From assembly GCF_040581485.1 (NCBI RefSeq), contig NC_090133.1, positions 8,804,001 through 8,868,000 of the forward strand: a DNA stretch of 64,000 nucleotides, written 5' to 3'. Source of the DNA: Linepithema humile (Eukaryota > Arthropoda > Insecta > Hymenoptera > Formicidae). Positions within the stretch are counted from its first letter, which is position 1. Each line of letters opens with the position of its first letter. The position numbers and the translations under genes are program-made. The notes under the pieces were generated by a model. The model had not been told where the DNA came from and searched no databases. It saw only the letters and a program-made list of their open reading frames with translations. Below, piece by piece: positions 15,041-26,478 of this stretch.

Positions 15041-18000
15041 TTTTTTCACTATCTTTAATAGCCCCGGGGAAAACAAAAGTTTAAAATACCTCAGATGAGA
15101 AACCTCTCGTACAATAATAATAAAAATAGCAGGAAAAAAACGATGCGGAAATCCTGGAAAGTGAGATAGAGATTCGAAATGCCGTGGTGGATGTGAAATT
15201 TCGTAATTATATTTTCCAATATAAGTATAATAAGCTTCGTGGCAGTACATTAAATATTTGCGGGTGCGTTTATGATAGTGATGATGATGACGATGGTGTG
15301 TATGTGTACCGCTTAATAATTAATCTTGAATTAATCTTGAATAATTGGAACAATAATAAAGTGGAAATTCTTTCAGCGCCTCCGAGCATTGCATAACTGA
15401 ATCGATACGATCGATTGTACAAATAATATATATTGCAATTTATTCGTCTGTTAATATACGCTAAGGAAAAATATAAGAGAAAAAGTTCGCATAATTAAAC
15501 GCGATAATTAGATAAATTAAAATCTGAAATAATGCAATAAGTAAATTCTATTAAAAATTCTAATATCAAACAAAATTTCAAACAGACGAAAAACATTTAA
15601 CAATAATATATTAATTATTTCATAAATTAGTACAAATTAATTCAAATACGTTTCGCTCTAAATTCCGATTAATTGCACGATTAATCGGCATTGAATGAAA
15701 AGTATCTAATAAATTTTAAGACTTATTAAAATGTTTCATCGTTTATATATATAGTGCGGATATATTTTTATAGAATAAACACAAAAAATTAACATTGTAA
15801 AACTGACATGAGATGTTGCACTTTCTTGTTAATATTACTGCAAATCGCAAGCAAAAAAATAGACGTAGCTGATTCACAGACGGAGAATGAAGTCGACATG
15901 AAACCTGCCTTCATACGAATACCATATTTATATATACGTGTATAATATAATAATAATAATATAAATAGCTAGTCAATGCATTTTAATATTTGGCATGAAT
16001 CACGTTTAAAACCTACGAACTACAAACGCGCGCAAATTGGTGTGTTACAATTAGTACGATATCAAGGACAAAACAACGGAACGAGAAAAATGAGAGTACT
16101 TTAAATTACCGATTACTAACAAATTCGCGAATAAATTCTAGAAATCGGAATCCCCCGCGATGGGGAAAGCGCGAGTAAATGAATGACAAGCAAACGAATC
16201 ACAGTAGCCAACTATTTCCACCGTTTCGCGAGTAATCGAGCGCAACATCGCTCCAATTATGTACACAATTTGTTTGATGGACATCATACGATCGCATTAC
16301 AAAAATTATCGGAGAATCGTTGCAGCAAGGGAAAGACCACAAATCAGCATTGACAGAAAGTGACAAAAGGCGCGACGCTATAATAACTGACGATTTTGAC
16401 GATTTTTTTCAATTGATAAAGTCAAGCCAAAACCTGACCGAATCTTGAAATTTAAAAATTTATCGTTTAATATTGCTGAGAAATTTTATCTTCTTGTCAC
16501 TTTTAACATCTTCAGGTTTCAAAAAATTTCTCAAATTTTATTGTGTCCCAAATTTAGATACATTATAAGCACAATTTTCTTTCCAGAAATGTTTTTTTTT
16601 CACTAATTTGATAAAAGTGGCACCATCAGTTCTTGCCTTCACTTTATCAACACCTACAAAAATAATTTTAATAATAGATATCTTTCTTTGTTTGTAGCGC
16701 ATGCACTTGTTCGTCAATTTCCAATGTTATATTTTATTGCTACAATTCCGCGATCTCTTTATAAAAATAAGTATCTTCCCGTCTTTCCTTGAGCAAGTTT
16801 ATGCGCTTGTCCGGCATCTCAAAATCGCCCGATTCATCGCCCTTTGTCTCTCATTACAAAAATTCTTGCTTTTAATACCAATCACTAATCGTTAATCGCA
16901 TGTAGTCTTCTCGTAAATAAAGCTTAGTCTTTCTACCTTCTAGTTTAACCCTTTCGGTGCATTTCATTTTCTAAGAGAAAATACATCGTGTATCTTCGAG
17001 CCTATAAAATATATATCACGCAAGATAAGTTTTCTGTAATTTAAAACGAGATTTGCAAGCAATAAATATAAATCAGCATTGAAGATTGCCGTAAAATTCA
17101 TTCTTGCTGACATGAGTCCTGTCAAAATTTCCGCTCTCTGTCGCGGAACCGAAAGGGTGTCGCTCGAAATACTTCATCTACATGCAGTTCCTATAACTAG
17201 ACTTAGTAAACATTCGATACAAAATAATCTACTTAAATGCATTTGGCATGTTTTGTTCTTAATTCGAAGTTCGCCTGTTTCCTATCTCCGTTATCATCAC
17301 TCACTGCTACTTTAGTGCTGCTGTCACGATCACCTTTCAGTCCCGGACGATTCAAGACTGATTACATCAACGTCGGTTAGCACTAATCGAGATTAATTAT
17401 ATATTACTCTTACCAGCTAAGGACAATATCTATAAAGGACGAATTGTAAATACTAATTGCTAGCAGGTCCAGATTCCAGAAGCTGACACTGGTATAAACG
17501 TAAATTTTGCAGGCTGAATTTAAATCCGACTTTACGCTTCATGAAAAATCTCATACTTTGCCCGTCTTTGGTCTCTCTCGGTTATTCAATCTTTTAGCAG
17601 AAATTCTATGGAAATATATGCGCAGTTAAAAAAGTTTTGCATCACCTCATGTGCTACTATTTCACATTAGGTAATCTACGGAACACTCGATGATCAATGA
17701 AAAGTATTATAACTGCATTTTTTTCAACAATCATATTATTTTATATGCTCCAAAAAAGTATTGCAAAATTCTAATTCATTGCAGTTCTGCATTTATTAAT
17801 CTATTGCTTCTCTCTTTCTACTTTTCGTAACTGACAAGTTTTCAGAAAGAGAAAAAAATATTACATACAGTTAAAAATACAAAAAACTGTAGCTAAAAAA
17901 ATCATAGCTCAATTGTTATAATACTTTTCGTTGACGTTGTTGATTGGAATCCAAAATCTAAGAAATAAGCAGATCGGTTCTGTCTTCGCAAAATGTTAGT

Positions 18001-18250
18001 GTCACTCCCACTTATTTCCCCAAATGCAATTTAAGAAAATTCAAAGCAGCGCGGAACTTTTCTCAATGCACGTACGCGGTGATCAGGAAGAAGACAGTCT
18101 TGCGTGTCGCTGGAGTGTTGACACTGTCGCCGTAACCAGTGCTTCACTCTCGGAGCGCTGAACATCGGACACTTTCAGCGCGGACCGGTCGCGGCGTCAG
18201 CGATTAGATGTCCGCACACTCTCGATGAGCAATCACCTCAACCCTCGTCA
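15041..18250. other. intergenic region, no gene seen
   Basis: AT-rich DNA with no convincing coding exon. The part nearest 18,250 probably holds the 3' UTR of the minus-strand kinase gene; a minus-strand AATAAA lies at 17,792-17,797. A second copy of the local duplication lies at about 15,466-15,640. Confidence 0.5.
15466..15640 (+). repeat. local duplication, copy 2
   Basis: Diverged direct repeat of the block at 14,488-14,665, with the same landmarks in the same order. Confidence 0.7.
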
Positions 18251-19807
18251 TCACTTTATCCTGTTCGCGTTCACCACTGTGTTCGGCCTCACATGAACGT
18301 TCTGCTTATTGGATTTGCCCCTGCTGGCGACCGTCGACGCGTCAATCACCGATCTCCGGCTCTTATCTACCTTCTCCACTCTCTCGGCTTCTTCTCTGTC
18401 CTTCCCCTTGCTTATCTCGGACTTGTGCACGCGAGCCGCCGACTTGCACACAACTCTACCGGCCTTCGGCTCACCTTCGTACGTTTTCCTCGACGGCTGC
18501 GGCGTGTAGTACAAGCTGAACCGCTTCGTCCGCGTCGCCGGCTTCTGCCTCACCTCGTCGCGCAATTCGTCCGTCGAATTGAACTTCCGTGTCGCCACTT
18601 TGTTGCCGCAGATCTCCTCGGGCGATTTGTTCGTTGCGCAGGGCGTGAAGCAGCTGTATCTCTTGCTTCGGACGTTTCTAGAGTCTATCTGAACCTTTCT
18701 GTTGATGTACCTTTCGTGACGCAGTTTCACCGGCTCGTCCTTCGCGCACGCGTTCTTATTTGTTTCTTGAATTTTCTGGTTGCCGCAGTTCTTGTCAGGA
18801 TGATTGTCCAGCCTCGGCAACCTTGACACGTTCAACGCGACGATTCGGCTCTGCAGCATCTTCGCGACAGACTTGTTCTGATCCTTACTGCCCGCGAGTT
18901 TCAAAGGAATCTGCGAGGAACGATCCGCGTGGCAGTTGTTCTGATTCGCGTACTGGAAGCTAACGTTTTCGAAGCTGTCGGTCGACTCCATGCTCTGCGT
19001 CGAGCTCGATTTTTGTCCGCGCGCCAGTCGCGCGAATTGAATGTTTACGAAGCTGTCGGAGGTCTCGATGTCGTTGCCGGTCGAACTGTCGCCGGTCAAG
19101 CTGCCGCTCGACGTCGACACGGTCGCATTGCTGTTGCGAAAGTCGTCGCTGTCGAACCTGCCCCCGCCGCGATTTGCGTCGTACAAGTTCTTCCGGTTAT
19201 ATTTATTATTCTGTCCGTTAGCAGTGGCAGGCTTGCTCGACGATTTCGGCGTCTCGTATATTGCTTTGTTCAGCAAATTTCCGTTCTTCAGGTCCCTTTG
19301 ATGACTCCTGGGAGTCGCGGCAGCCTTTTCAACGATCTCGTCACAATGATTCAGCGAACTGCTGTGATAATTGTACGAGTTTAGGTTCTCCGGAATGCTG
19401 TTGAGTGATGAGTTGGTGCTTCGTGACTTGAGACGACGCCGCGGCACTCTGTTGTCATTCAGATTATCTATCAGGTCGTGCATCGATCGGCTGAGGCTGT
19501 TGATGTCTCTCAGGCACTCGGAGCTGATAAAGACAGACTCGTCCGCGGTGCGATTGCCATTGGCGTAGTCAATCTCGTCGCCGTGCCGCTCATTCGATTT
19601 CCCCCGAGTCTTGTTAGACTCGCGATGATCCACGTTGTTCGCCCAGTCAGCTCTCACCTTGGCATCGTTCTGTTTCTCGCCGCGCTGCTTCTTGAAATCG
19701 AACTCGAACGTGGCCAATCTTATCGGCTTACGCTGCTGATCCCGGTATTGCTCCGCCGATGAGTCAGCGGCTGTGTCTGCGGTCTGTTCGCCTCCTAGAA
19801 AGCTCTG
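18251..19807 (-). CDS. DCLK: probable DCLK last exon: long C-terminal tail
   Basis: A 518-codon frame follows a long pyrimidine tract and the acceptor TATATCAG, in the same phase as the end of the kinase exon. The product is rich in Ser, Asn, Lys and Arg, without recognisable domains or membrane segments, so probably disordered. Two related motifs stand about 30 residues apart: TSDSFVNIQFA and STDSFENVSFQYA. Its length and GC/CpG-rich coding texture, in contrast to its flanks, support a real exon. Assignment to DCLK is inference; it could be a separate minus-strand gene whose start exon I missed. The acceptor is a tandem CAGCAG, so the first Gln may be optional. Confidence 0.6.
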   Translation of the reverse strand, partial: QSFLGGEQTADTAADSSAEQYRDQQRKPIRLATFEFDFKKQRGEKQNDAKVRADWANNVDHRESNKTRGKSNERHGDEIDYANGNRTADESVFISSECLRDINSLSRSMHDLIDNLNDNRVPRRRLKSRSTNSSLNSIPENLNSYNYHSSSLNHCDEIVEKAAATPRSHQRDLKNGNLLNKAIYETPKSSSKPATANGQNNKYNRKNLYDANRGGGRFDSDDFRNSNATVSTSSGSLTGDSSTGNDIETSDSFVNIQFARLARGQKSSSTQSMESTDSFENVSFQYANQNNCHADRSSQIPLKLAGSKDQNKSVAKMLQSRIVALNVSRLPRLDNHPDKNCGNQKIQETNKNACAKDEPVKLRHERYINRKVQIDSRNVRSKRYSCFTPCATNKSPEEICGNKVATRKFNSTDELRDEVRQKPATRTKRFSLYYTPQPSRKTYEGEPKAGRVVCKSAARVHKSEISKGKDREEAERVEKVDKSRRSVIDASTVASRGKSNKQNVHVRPNTVVNANRIK

Positions 19808-22800
19808 CTGATATACAGAGGCGGGACAAAAGAAAAGAAAAAGCACCGCTACAGATACAGCAAACCACTACGAAAGCTTTCTTAGTGTTGTGATCGAGAA
19901 AAGCCGACGAAGCGTAGGGAAGTGTGACGGATCGCGCTCGCATCACGCTCACAACACGGAAAATCTGTCTAACGCGTATGAAATTCCAACAACGAATTCA
20001 GCTTTATAATAGCATTTATATAAGTACAACTCGTTAAAAAAAATTATACTACGTATACAATATGTATATAATTTTTTCATAAATTAAATTGCACAACAGA
20101 TTCAATGCTCGATACGTTTGTTACCGGAATTCCAATTCTTACAGACCCGCTAAACTCTCTTTCAGTGTTAACGTGGCATGGCGAGCTGGAAAGAAATCGT
20201 GCCCAAAATAATAAGTGCAACAGCGAACGTGCCGTTTAGACAAGAACCATCCGATATTAACCCCATCTTCGGTTACTGTGAGAAAGTGGGAGAGGGATTG
20301 TAAGCCATGCAAGTGCGGCGACGCGGATGTTCCTTCTAACTCGTGAGATACAATAACAATACTGTATGTCAGTGACAGTTACCGCGAGCCATGGATGGTC
20401 CAAAACATCCTCGGCGCTAAAACGAAGCTCCGGCTGCGCCTGCAGCATATTGGAGATCAGCTGCTTCGCGGAATCCGACACAGTGTCCCAATACGGAGAT
20501 GTGAATTCATACTGGCCACTCAGGATGCGCTCGAACAATTCCTCCTGCTCGTTCTCCAGCGACACAAACGGCGGAAAGCCACACAAGAGAATGTACAGAA
20601 TCACTCCAGCCGCCCAAACATCGATCTAAAAATAAAAGCACGAAATATTTATTTAAAATGTACATATTAGTATTATAAGAGATATCTAACGCATTACTAA
20701 TAATACATTTAGCTCGGAATTCCTTATTCTTTCTTTTAGTCTTAATCTTGCTTTTAAAGAAATATTTTCTCTAATTAATTTTAAAAAATAACTTTAATCG
20801 ACATTCTTGATTAATAAATTTACATCGCAACAGATGTACCTTCAAGCCATATCCAGTTTCAGCAAGTATTTCCGGTGCCACATAAGTGGGTGTACCGCAG
20901 ACTGTGTACAAAGGTTCTCGCACTACCTGCGCGAGTCCGAAATCACCCAGTTTCAAGCATCTAACGTGACTGCCGTCCATCTCAACCAGAAGGTTCTCCG
21001 GCTTGACGTCGCGGTGCACGATATGATGCGAATGCAAATAAGCCAAGGCGGAAGTCAGATGACCGATCATAACGCTGGCCTCCGCCTCGGAGAATTTTGT
21101 CGCAGATGCGATTGCATCAAATAAATCTCCACCCTGAAAAATAAACAGATGTTTTTCTTATTTCTATGTATGTTTACTTATAATTTGATTATTCTGTTTG
21201 AGTGCACAAGTATGACTTTGACAAACATGATAGATTTTTGGATAAAAAAACATTGATTTGGAACATAAAAATCATTTTTATTTTATTCAAAGTATGCTCC
21301 ATCGAAAGCTACAACCTTGGCCCATCTTTCAGGCAATAAACAAATTCCACACTGGTAAAAGTCTGGTTGTTTTGAAGCGGCCCAGTTATCAAGCCAATTT
21401 TTTATTTCTTCATAAGAATTAAACCGCTCTCCAGAAAGAGCTGACGACCGGAACAAATAGTAATCTGAAGGAGCAATGTCTGGTAAATACGGCGGGTGAG
21501 GTAGAATCTCCCAGTTCACTCCTTCTAGATAATTCTTGACGGATACATGAACATGTGGTCTGGCGTCGTCATGCTGTAAAATCACCTTGTCATGTCTATT
21601 CTCCCATTCCGATCGCTTTTCCTTCAGAGCTCGGTTCAAACGTATTAATTGTAGTCGATAGCGTTCACCAGTGATAGTTTCAAACGGTTGCAGCAGCTCA
21701 TGATACACCACACTCTTCATATCCCACCAGATACACAACATAACCTTGCTGCCATGGATGTTTCGCTTTGGCGTTGATGGACTTGGTTCACCTGGCTTAA
21801 CCCATGTTGGTTTGTATTTAGGATTGTCGTAGTGAATCCACTTTTCATCACCAGTAATAATTCGATGTAAAAAAACTTTTTCTTTTTTGTCGTTGCAGCA
21901 ATAATTCGCACATAGTTTTTCTTCTTTCAATTCGTGTGGCACCCAATTTCTTTGCTTTTAAATCATTCCCATGAATAAATGAACCATTGCATGCAGACGT
22001 AAGGAAATCCATTGTTGGGTAACACTTAATGCTGTTGCCAATTCTTTATCTGTTTGGCATGAATCCTCGTCAAGTAATGCTTCCAATTCTGCATCATCAA
22101 ATTTTTTCGGTGGTTTTCCATGCTCTTTATCATCCAAATCAAAATCATTGCTTCTGAATCGTTTAAACCACTTTTCACACATGCTTACCGATGGAGCATG
22201 TTCTTTGTAAGCTTCCACAAACAAACAATGACTTTCAGCTGTACTTTTCTTTAAAAAAAAAATAATGAAGCAAAACTTCTCGCAAATGACGTTATTTTGT
22301 TACAAAATTCGACATTTTCAATGCGATAAAAAAAATATTTGTTTGCACTTCCATCAAATGACATATACTACGTTTAAAAGCTAACATATAGACCTTTTAA
22401 ATACATGTATTGCCAGTTTCATGTAATGCCGGCAGTACGCCTTATGCATGCAATTCTATTGAAAATCCGTAAAGTCATACTTGTACACCCAATATTATTT
22501 AATTTCGATGATGCACCTTGACGAGTTCCATGACTAAAAATAGTTGATCCGCAGTTTCTTGTTCCGCGATTAAGCTGATTATATTAGGATGACAGACTTG
22601 TCTCAGGATTGCCACCTCGCTTGCTAGCATCGTCTCCTTCCCCTGACACTTGTATTTATCCACGATTTTCATAGCGTACTCAGCACCGGTAGACCTGAAA
22701 TAAATGTTAATATTTGCGTATCTTTTAAAGTAAATAATAAAAAAATATCTCTATTAAGTACATTTACAATTAATATTAAATTATATTTTAAGTCAATTGA

Positions 22801-23889
22801 TTAATAATATTAATAAAAATTCCAATTTTGAAATGCTCACTTGTGAACGCAATGCCTAACGACAGCGAAGTTTCCATCTCCAATGACATGTCCTACAGCA
22901 TAATGTAATCTCAGTGGTTGCGGCAGTATTAAGGACGAAGGACTGGGAGTCCTGACTTGCGGTGTGGTGAGTGTCTTCTTGCCGGACTTCTTCGGCATTC
23001 GCGGCATTGGACCACTCTGTCGCTTAGAGCTCCACGGACATCGCCGGAAGCTCTGTACGCACTTGCTCTCCTCGAAGTCCAGCTCAAAGTCCTCTTGAAC
23101 GGACTTCTCCGGGCCGTAAGCCACGAAGATGTCGTCGTTCTCGAAGAAATGCTCGAGCGAGGTCACCTGTTGGCCCGACAGCGTGTACACTTTCCTCACC
23201 GCTCCGGAGTCGAGTTTCACCGCCTCCGTGATCGCCTCCATCGCGTGCTCCAAGCTTGGCGCGTTCCGCTTGTTTAACAATAGGCGCATCACCTTGCGCG
23301 GCTTGGTACCGTGGCGGATCAACGTCACGATGCGCGCTTTCACGCACAACGGTATGGCGTTGATCTGCCTGCCGGTACCACCACCACTGCCGCTCCCAGC
23401 CGCAGGCGACTGTGGCAGTCCGGACAGAGAACTTCCCCGGCGCACCTTCGACGCCGAGTATTCGACTTTCTTGAAAATCTCCCCCTGGCCGGACACCACG
23501 TAACACTTGCCGTCCTCCAGATCGCTGACACTCTGCACCTTGCGGCCGTCCATAGTGTAAATCGACCGAACGCCGTTCGGCAGGGTCACGCTTGATACCA
23601 AGGCGCGCGTCAAGTCGGACGCAAGACTGTCGAAGCTGCGGTATCTCTCTGGTGTCACTGCCATCACCACACCTGTGTAATACTTGTCGCCATTGCGGAA
23701 GAATCGAACTCTCTTGGCTTTCTTGGTTGGAGGTGTCCTGAGGACATTTGTACTGTGCCGTGTCGTGATGTCCAGTATCCTCTCATCTAGACTCATTATG
23801 GTGGACGAATTGAGATCACCACTGCCACTTGCTGGAAAGTTGCCACCGCTGGATGGTGAAGCGCCTTGGCTCAGTGGTCCCTCCATCAT
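18251..23889 (-). CDS. DCLK: doublecortin-like kinase (DCX-DCX-Ser/Thr kinase)
   Basis: Coding exons, in transcript order: 23,889-22,841, 22,694-22,517, 21,133-20,840, 20,625-20,383, 19,807-18,251. All junctions are phase-compatible and give 1,106 residues. DCX domain 1 is about residues 57-145 (KRVRFFRNGD start) and DCX 2 about 183-273. The kinase is about 326-588: glycine loop GDGNFAVV, ATP lysine K359 in YAMK, catalytic D451 in HRD, D473 in DFG, then CGTPTYVAPE and HPWLA. The DCX pair predicts tubulin binding; the CaMK-like kinase has all catalytic residues. The start is the first ATG after a 3' splice site at 23,891. Known DCLKs are shorter, mostly under 850 residues; the 518-residue tail after HPWLA comes from the last exon and is inferred only from phase and a good acceptor. 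Reading past HPWLA instead gives a 35-residue end, a possible alternative terminus. Confidence 0.9.
20383..20625 (-). CDS. DCLK: DCLK exon 5: kinase C-lobe
   Basis: Acceptor TTTTTAG|ATCG and donor GCG|GTAACT, 81 codons in phase 0. It runs from IDVWAAGVILYILLCG to FSAEDVLDHPWLA, the usual end of a CaMK-family domain. Without splicing the frame continues 35 codons to a stop at 20,257-20,259, a possible alternative end. Confidence 0.93.
20840..21133 (-). CDS. DCLK: DCLK exon 4: kinase catalytic core
   Basis: Acceptor TTTTCAG|GGTGG and donor AAG|GTACAT, 98 codons in phase 0. It holds GGDLFDAI, the catalytic loop HRDVKPENLL, DFGLA and the activation-segment CGTPTYVAPE. Confidence 0.95.
21198..21219 (+). 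repeat. mariner terminal inverted repeat (left)
   Basis: Matches the reverse complement of 22,471-22,492 at 20 of 22 positions. Confidence 0.9.
21283..22315 (-). pseudogene. mariner transposase pseudogene
   Basis: The frame from about 22,305 to 21,283 encodes an N-terminal helix-turn-helix region (MCEKWFKRFRS; ALSVTQQWISLRL), the linker motif WVPHEL and the catalytic triad: D in ITGDEKW, D in LQHDDARPHV and D in APSDYYLF, with exactly 34 residues between the last two. It is disabled by an in-frame TAA at 21,958-21,960 just before the WVPHEL linker. The likely start ATG at 22,315-22,313 is followed by a stop at codon 8 (22,294-22,292), and an A/T homopolymer at 22,253-22,262 shifts the frame. 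The catalytic residues survive, so inactivation came from these lesions. Confidence 0.93.
22471..22492 (-). repeat. mariner terminal inverted repeat (right)
   Basis: Partner of the repeat at 21,198-21,219. It ends 24 bp from the exon 3 splice donor. Confidence 0.9.
22517..22694 (-). CDS. DCLK: DCLK exon 3: kinase N-lobe
   Basis: Acceptor TTTCAG|G and donor AAG|GTGCAT. It encodes residues 350-409 with the ATP-binding lysine (YAMKIVDK), the alpha-C glutamate (LASEVAILRQ) and the hinge region (FLVMEL). The mariner end lies only 24 bp beyond this donor. Confidence 0.92.
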
Positions 23890-23890
23890 C
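22841..23890 (-). CDS. DCLK: DCLK exon 2: start codon, both DCX domains, glycine loop
   Basis: The acceptor TATATAG lies directly before GATGATGG, so the two start-site ATGs follow the splice site. The exon carries a Gly/Ser-rich N-terminus, DCX 1, a Ser/Gly linker, DCX 2, a basic Ser/Pro linker and the kinase glycine loop. It ends CACAA|GTGAGC in phase 2, so Lys350 is split with the next exon. Confidence 0.95.
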
Positions 23891-24008
23891 CTATATAGAA
23901 ATATAATACTTCTTATTAAAACAAACAAATATTACTTTGTGTCTTTGACATATTCTCATAGTACAAGCCTAATAGCTATTCTTATCATTGTGTAAATAAT
24001 ATTGCTCT

Positions 24009-24199
24009 AATAAATAAGTTGTTAGGAGCATAAAGAGCCACAACTGCCGGATCTTAGTGCGAAAAGTCATATAATCAAATTAAAAACATATACAAATACA
24101 GAGTACATTTGTATTTGTATGTTTTTAATTTGATTATATGACTTTTCGCACTAAGATCCGGCGTTTGTGGCTTTTTATCCTCCATACAACTTATTTATT
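24009..24199. mobile_element. hairpin MITE in DCLK intron 1
   Basis: Two arms of about 88 bp are near-perfect reverse complements around a ~10 bp centre (GAGTACATTT). Ends read AATAAATAAGTTGT and its complement. There is no coding capacity. The long arms and intronic position fit a foldback or MITE; the family is not identified. Confidence 0.85.
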
Positions 24200-25487
24200 T
24201 GATTTTATCATTTAAGCCTGTATATATTTCTTATTTTTTTAATATTGCTCTAATTCACTTATTGCTTTCATTAAGATACATTATATATATATTATTAACA
24301 GAAAAAATTGCATATAATAACACATTAAAAATAATAAATTTTGTATTAAATATATGAAAACATATTTGTCAATAAAATTTCTTATATATTTTATATGCTG
24401 TAGATTTTTAAATCTTAATCAATATGAGCTATTATTTTTAAAAGTTTATACAAATAATTTGATTGCTCTAATAAAAAGTTAATTGTACTTTTGTTCTCTC
24501 AATATATTTTCCCTTAAAAACCATATGTAAATTATAATACTATATAAAAATATAAAATTTAGAATAATTCTGAAAATAAATCTAGAATTAGTTTAATTAT
24601 ATTTAAAAAACTGTATATCTGAAAATATTAATCTTACAATTAAAGAAAGCATTTTTCATTATTCTCAATCAATGAGTACAAAAAAAAATAGCAAATTTGC
24701 AAATATTTTAATTTTACTCAATTAGAATTTTATTCTATCAAAATCAAAGTTAAATTTGAAAAGCTGTTTACTGTTTTCGATTGTACTCCAAAATTTTTTA
24801 TTAAAACTTCGAATTTGTAACATGTAAAAAATTCAAACCATTATCTATTTAGTATGAGATTTTTTTATCAAAGGGATGTTAAGTAACTATAATTTAATTT
24901 TCCATCTTATTTTCAATGCAATTTAGAGCACATACATTTATTATATACATTATAATTAATACCAATTATAGGATGACACATACTCAGAAGATTACAAATT
25001 GCTCTCTGACATTCTCACATATTTACTCACACACATTGAACAATGAAACTATAAACTGCGTCAGGCTTTTATCTACAATCCTGCCCACTACAAACACAAT
25101 CACCTGAGGATTATCGCAGGCTCTCACTGCTGATAAACTAGACAGATTTCCAGAGTGGCATTATTGCTTTTTTATCCTTTCATCAACTGCTGTTATGAGT
25201 CACACTTTAGAAAGTGCACCTGACGAGTGCAACGGTAACGGAATTCCACTTGGCGATCATGAAATCTCAAATAGTTGCCGTAAACAGAAACAGAAAGACT
25301 AATCCATGCCTGGCGTCCAAAATTAATATCGAGAAAAGAGAACTAATGGACGAAGACACGATATCACAATACGAATGCACTTAACCTACTCTGATTCGCC
25401 GCTTATTCGTTAACAGACCACCGTCGGTGATCCGCAGCGATGCGAGCGGCGAGCTACTTATGAAGCACGCGTATAAATCTCACTCAC

Positions 25488-25660
25488 CTGCTCGCAAGTC
25501 GAGCAGAACGCGGTCGATCGTCTCGGTGGCACGGGACGGAGAGCCAATTGACGCGCGCACCACAGGCGGAGTGTGAATCATCACCAGCAAGCTGACATTT
25601 TCGCAGCGGCGGCGACTTAAGATATTCAGAGACGTGGAAAGGAACGGTAAAGTTATGGCG
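25488..25660 (-). other. DCLK: probable DCLK non-coding first exon
   Basis: The minus strand has the strong donor GCAG|GTGAGT (GT at 25,487-25,486) next to a CpG-rich block, 1.6 kb upstream of the acceptor that precedes the start codon. An upstream minus-strand frame crosses this exon, but joining it to exon 2 gives an immediate stop, which fits a 5' UTR. The right boundary is a guess. Confidence 0.5.
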
Positions 25661-26472
25661 GATTCACGTTCTATGTTCGATATACAAATACACCGACTTC
25701 CAATAAAAAAAATGGATTTTCTAGAAACTTTTTTCAACGCCATATTAGTCTCTATAAAATGAGTGTTTTTATTGGATGTCAAATGTCGTGCGTCAGATGA
25801 CGAAGGCATGTGAATCGTGCATTAGCCGAACATGAGGCGCATGCGTGAATCACGCCTATCTTACATCACGCACACCGGCGCCTATGTTCGCATCGCAAAC
25901 GTTTCGGGCGGTACACTCCATTTTGTAATATGTTAATTTATTATAAAAATATAAATATTTAAAGATATTATTGCAACATAACGCAGTAAGTACAAATTAT
26001 GTTGTATATGTTACATACTCGTTAGTTATACGATTCGCAAATAACATAGAAAAAGTCCGCCGGAAAAGTCGAAATGTTTTGGACGGTTCTTCTTTTGAAT
26101 GTTTCGTTTATTTTCCAAGAATTCGTTCATTCTATGATATCTTTTAAAGTAACTTGTTACTTTCCTCGTAATATTATTTCGAATAATTTGTTGTTTGTTG
26201 CTCGAAAAAGAATAACAAGTTTATGAAACATCGTATGTTTTACAGTTACGCGAGAAGTTCTTACCGCTTCGATTAAAGATCGGCAGAACTCTACTGCGGA
26301 AAGGTTAACTTTTTCGTTTTCTCGTTTGTACCTGGCGCGCAGGTAAACGGGCAGGTAACCAGGTAACTCACGCTGCAATGCTCGGTAGTGAGGGCGAAAG
26401 GAGGGGGGCTGACACGGCGGAGCGTGGCAGCGGTGTTCACCGCCACCATCGTGACGAAGGTGGCGGCGGTGC
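25661..26472. promoter_or_regulatory. shared DCLK-crb intergenic region
   Basis: DNA between the probable 5' ends of DCLK (minus) and crb (plus), with no convincing coding exon. GC/CpG content rises at both edges (25,440-25,640 and 26,330-26,760) and drops in the middle. This suggests two divergent promoters that could share control elements. Confidence 0.45.
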
Positions 26473-26478
26473 AGTCCG

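Larger units (their letters stand above)
21198..22492 (-). mobile_element. mariner (DD34D) element, inactive
   Basis: A 1,295 bp element, the normal mariner length, sits in the intron between DCLK exons 3 and 4. Its ends are inverted repeats (TTGRGTGYACAAGTATGACT). The expected TA target duplication is present at the right (22,493-22,494) but reads GT at the left, so it has decayed. The transposase is on the same strand as DCLK and is broken. Confidence 0.95.

Noticed and set aside
18293..18826. 177-codon plus-strand open frame
   Set aside because: It lies opposite the kinase tail exon, which has the better splice context; its composition is what antisense of a Ser/Arg-rich coding exon gives.
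21283..22224. Functional transposase gene
   Set aside because: An internal stop and a frameshifted N-terminus disable it despite an intact DD34D triad.
25480..25809. 109-codon minus-strand open frame
   Set aside because: It overlaps the probable kinase first exon, and splicing to exon 2 gives an immediate stop, so a 5' UTR is the better reading.
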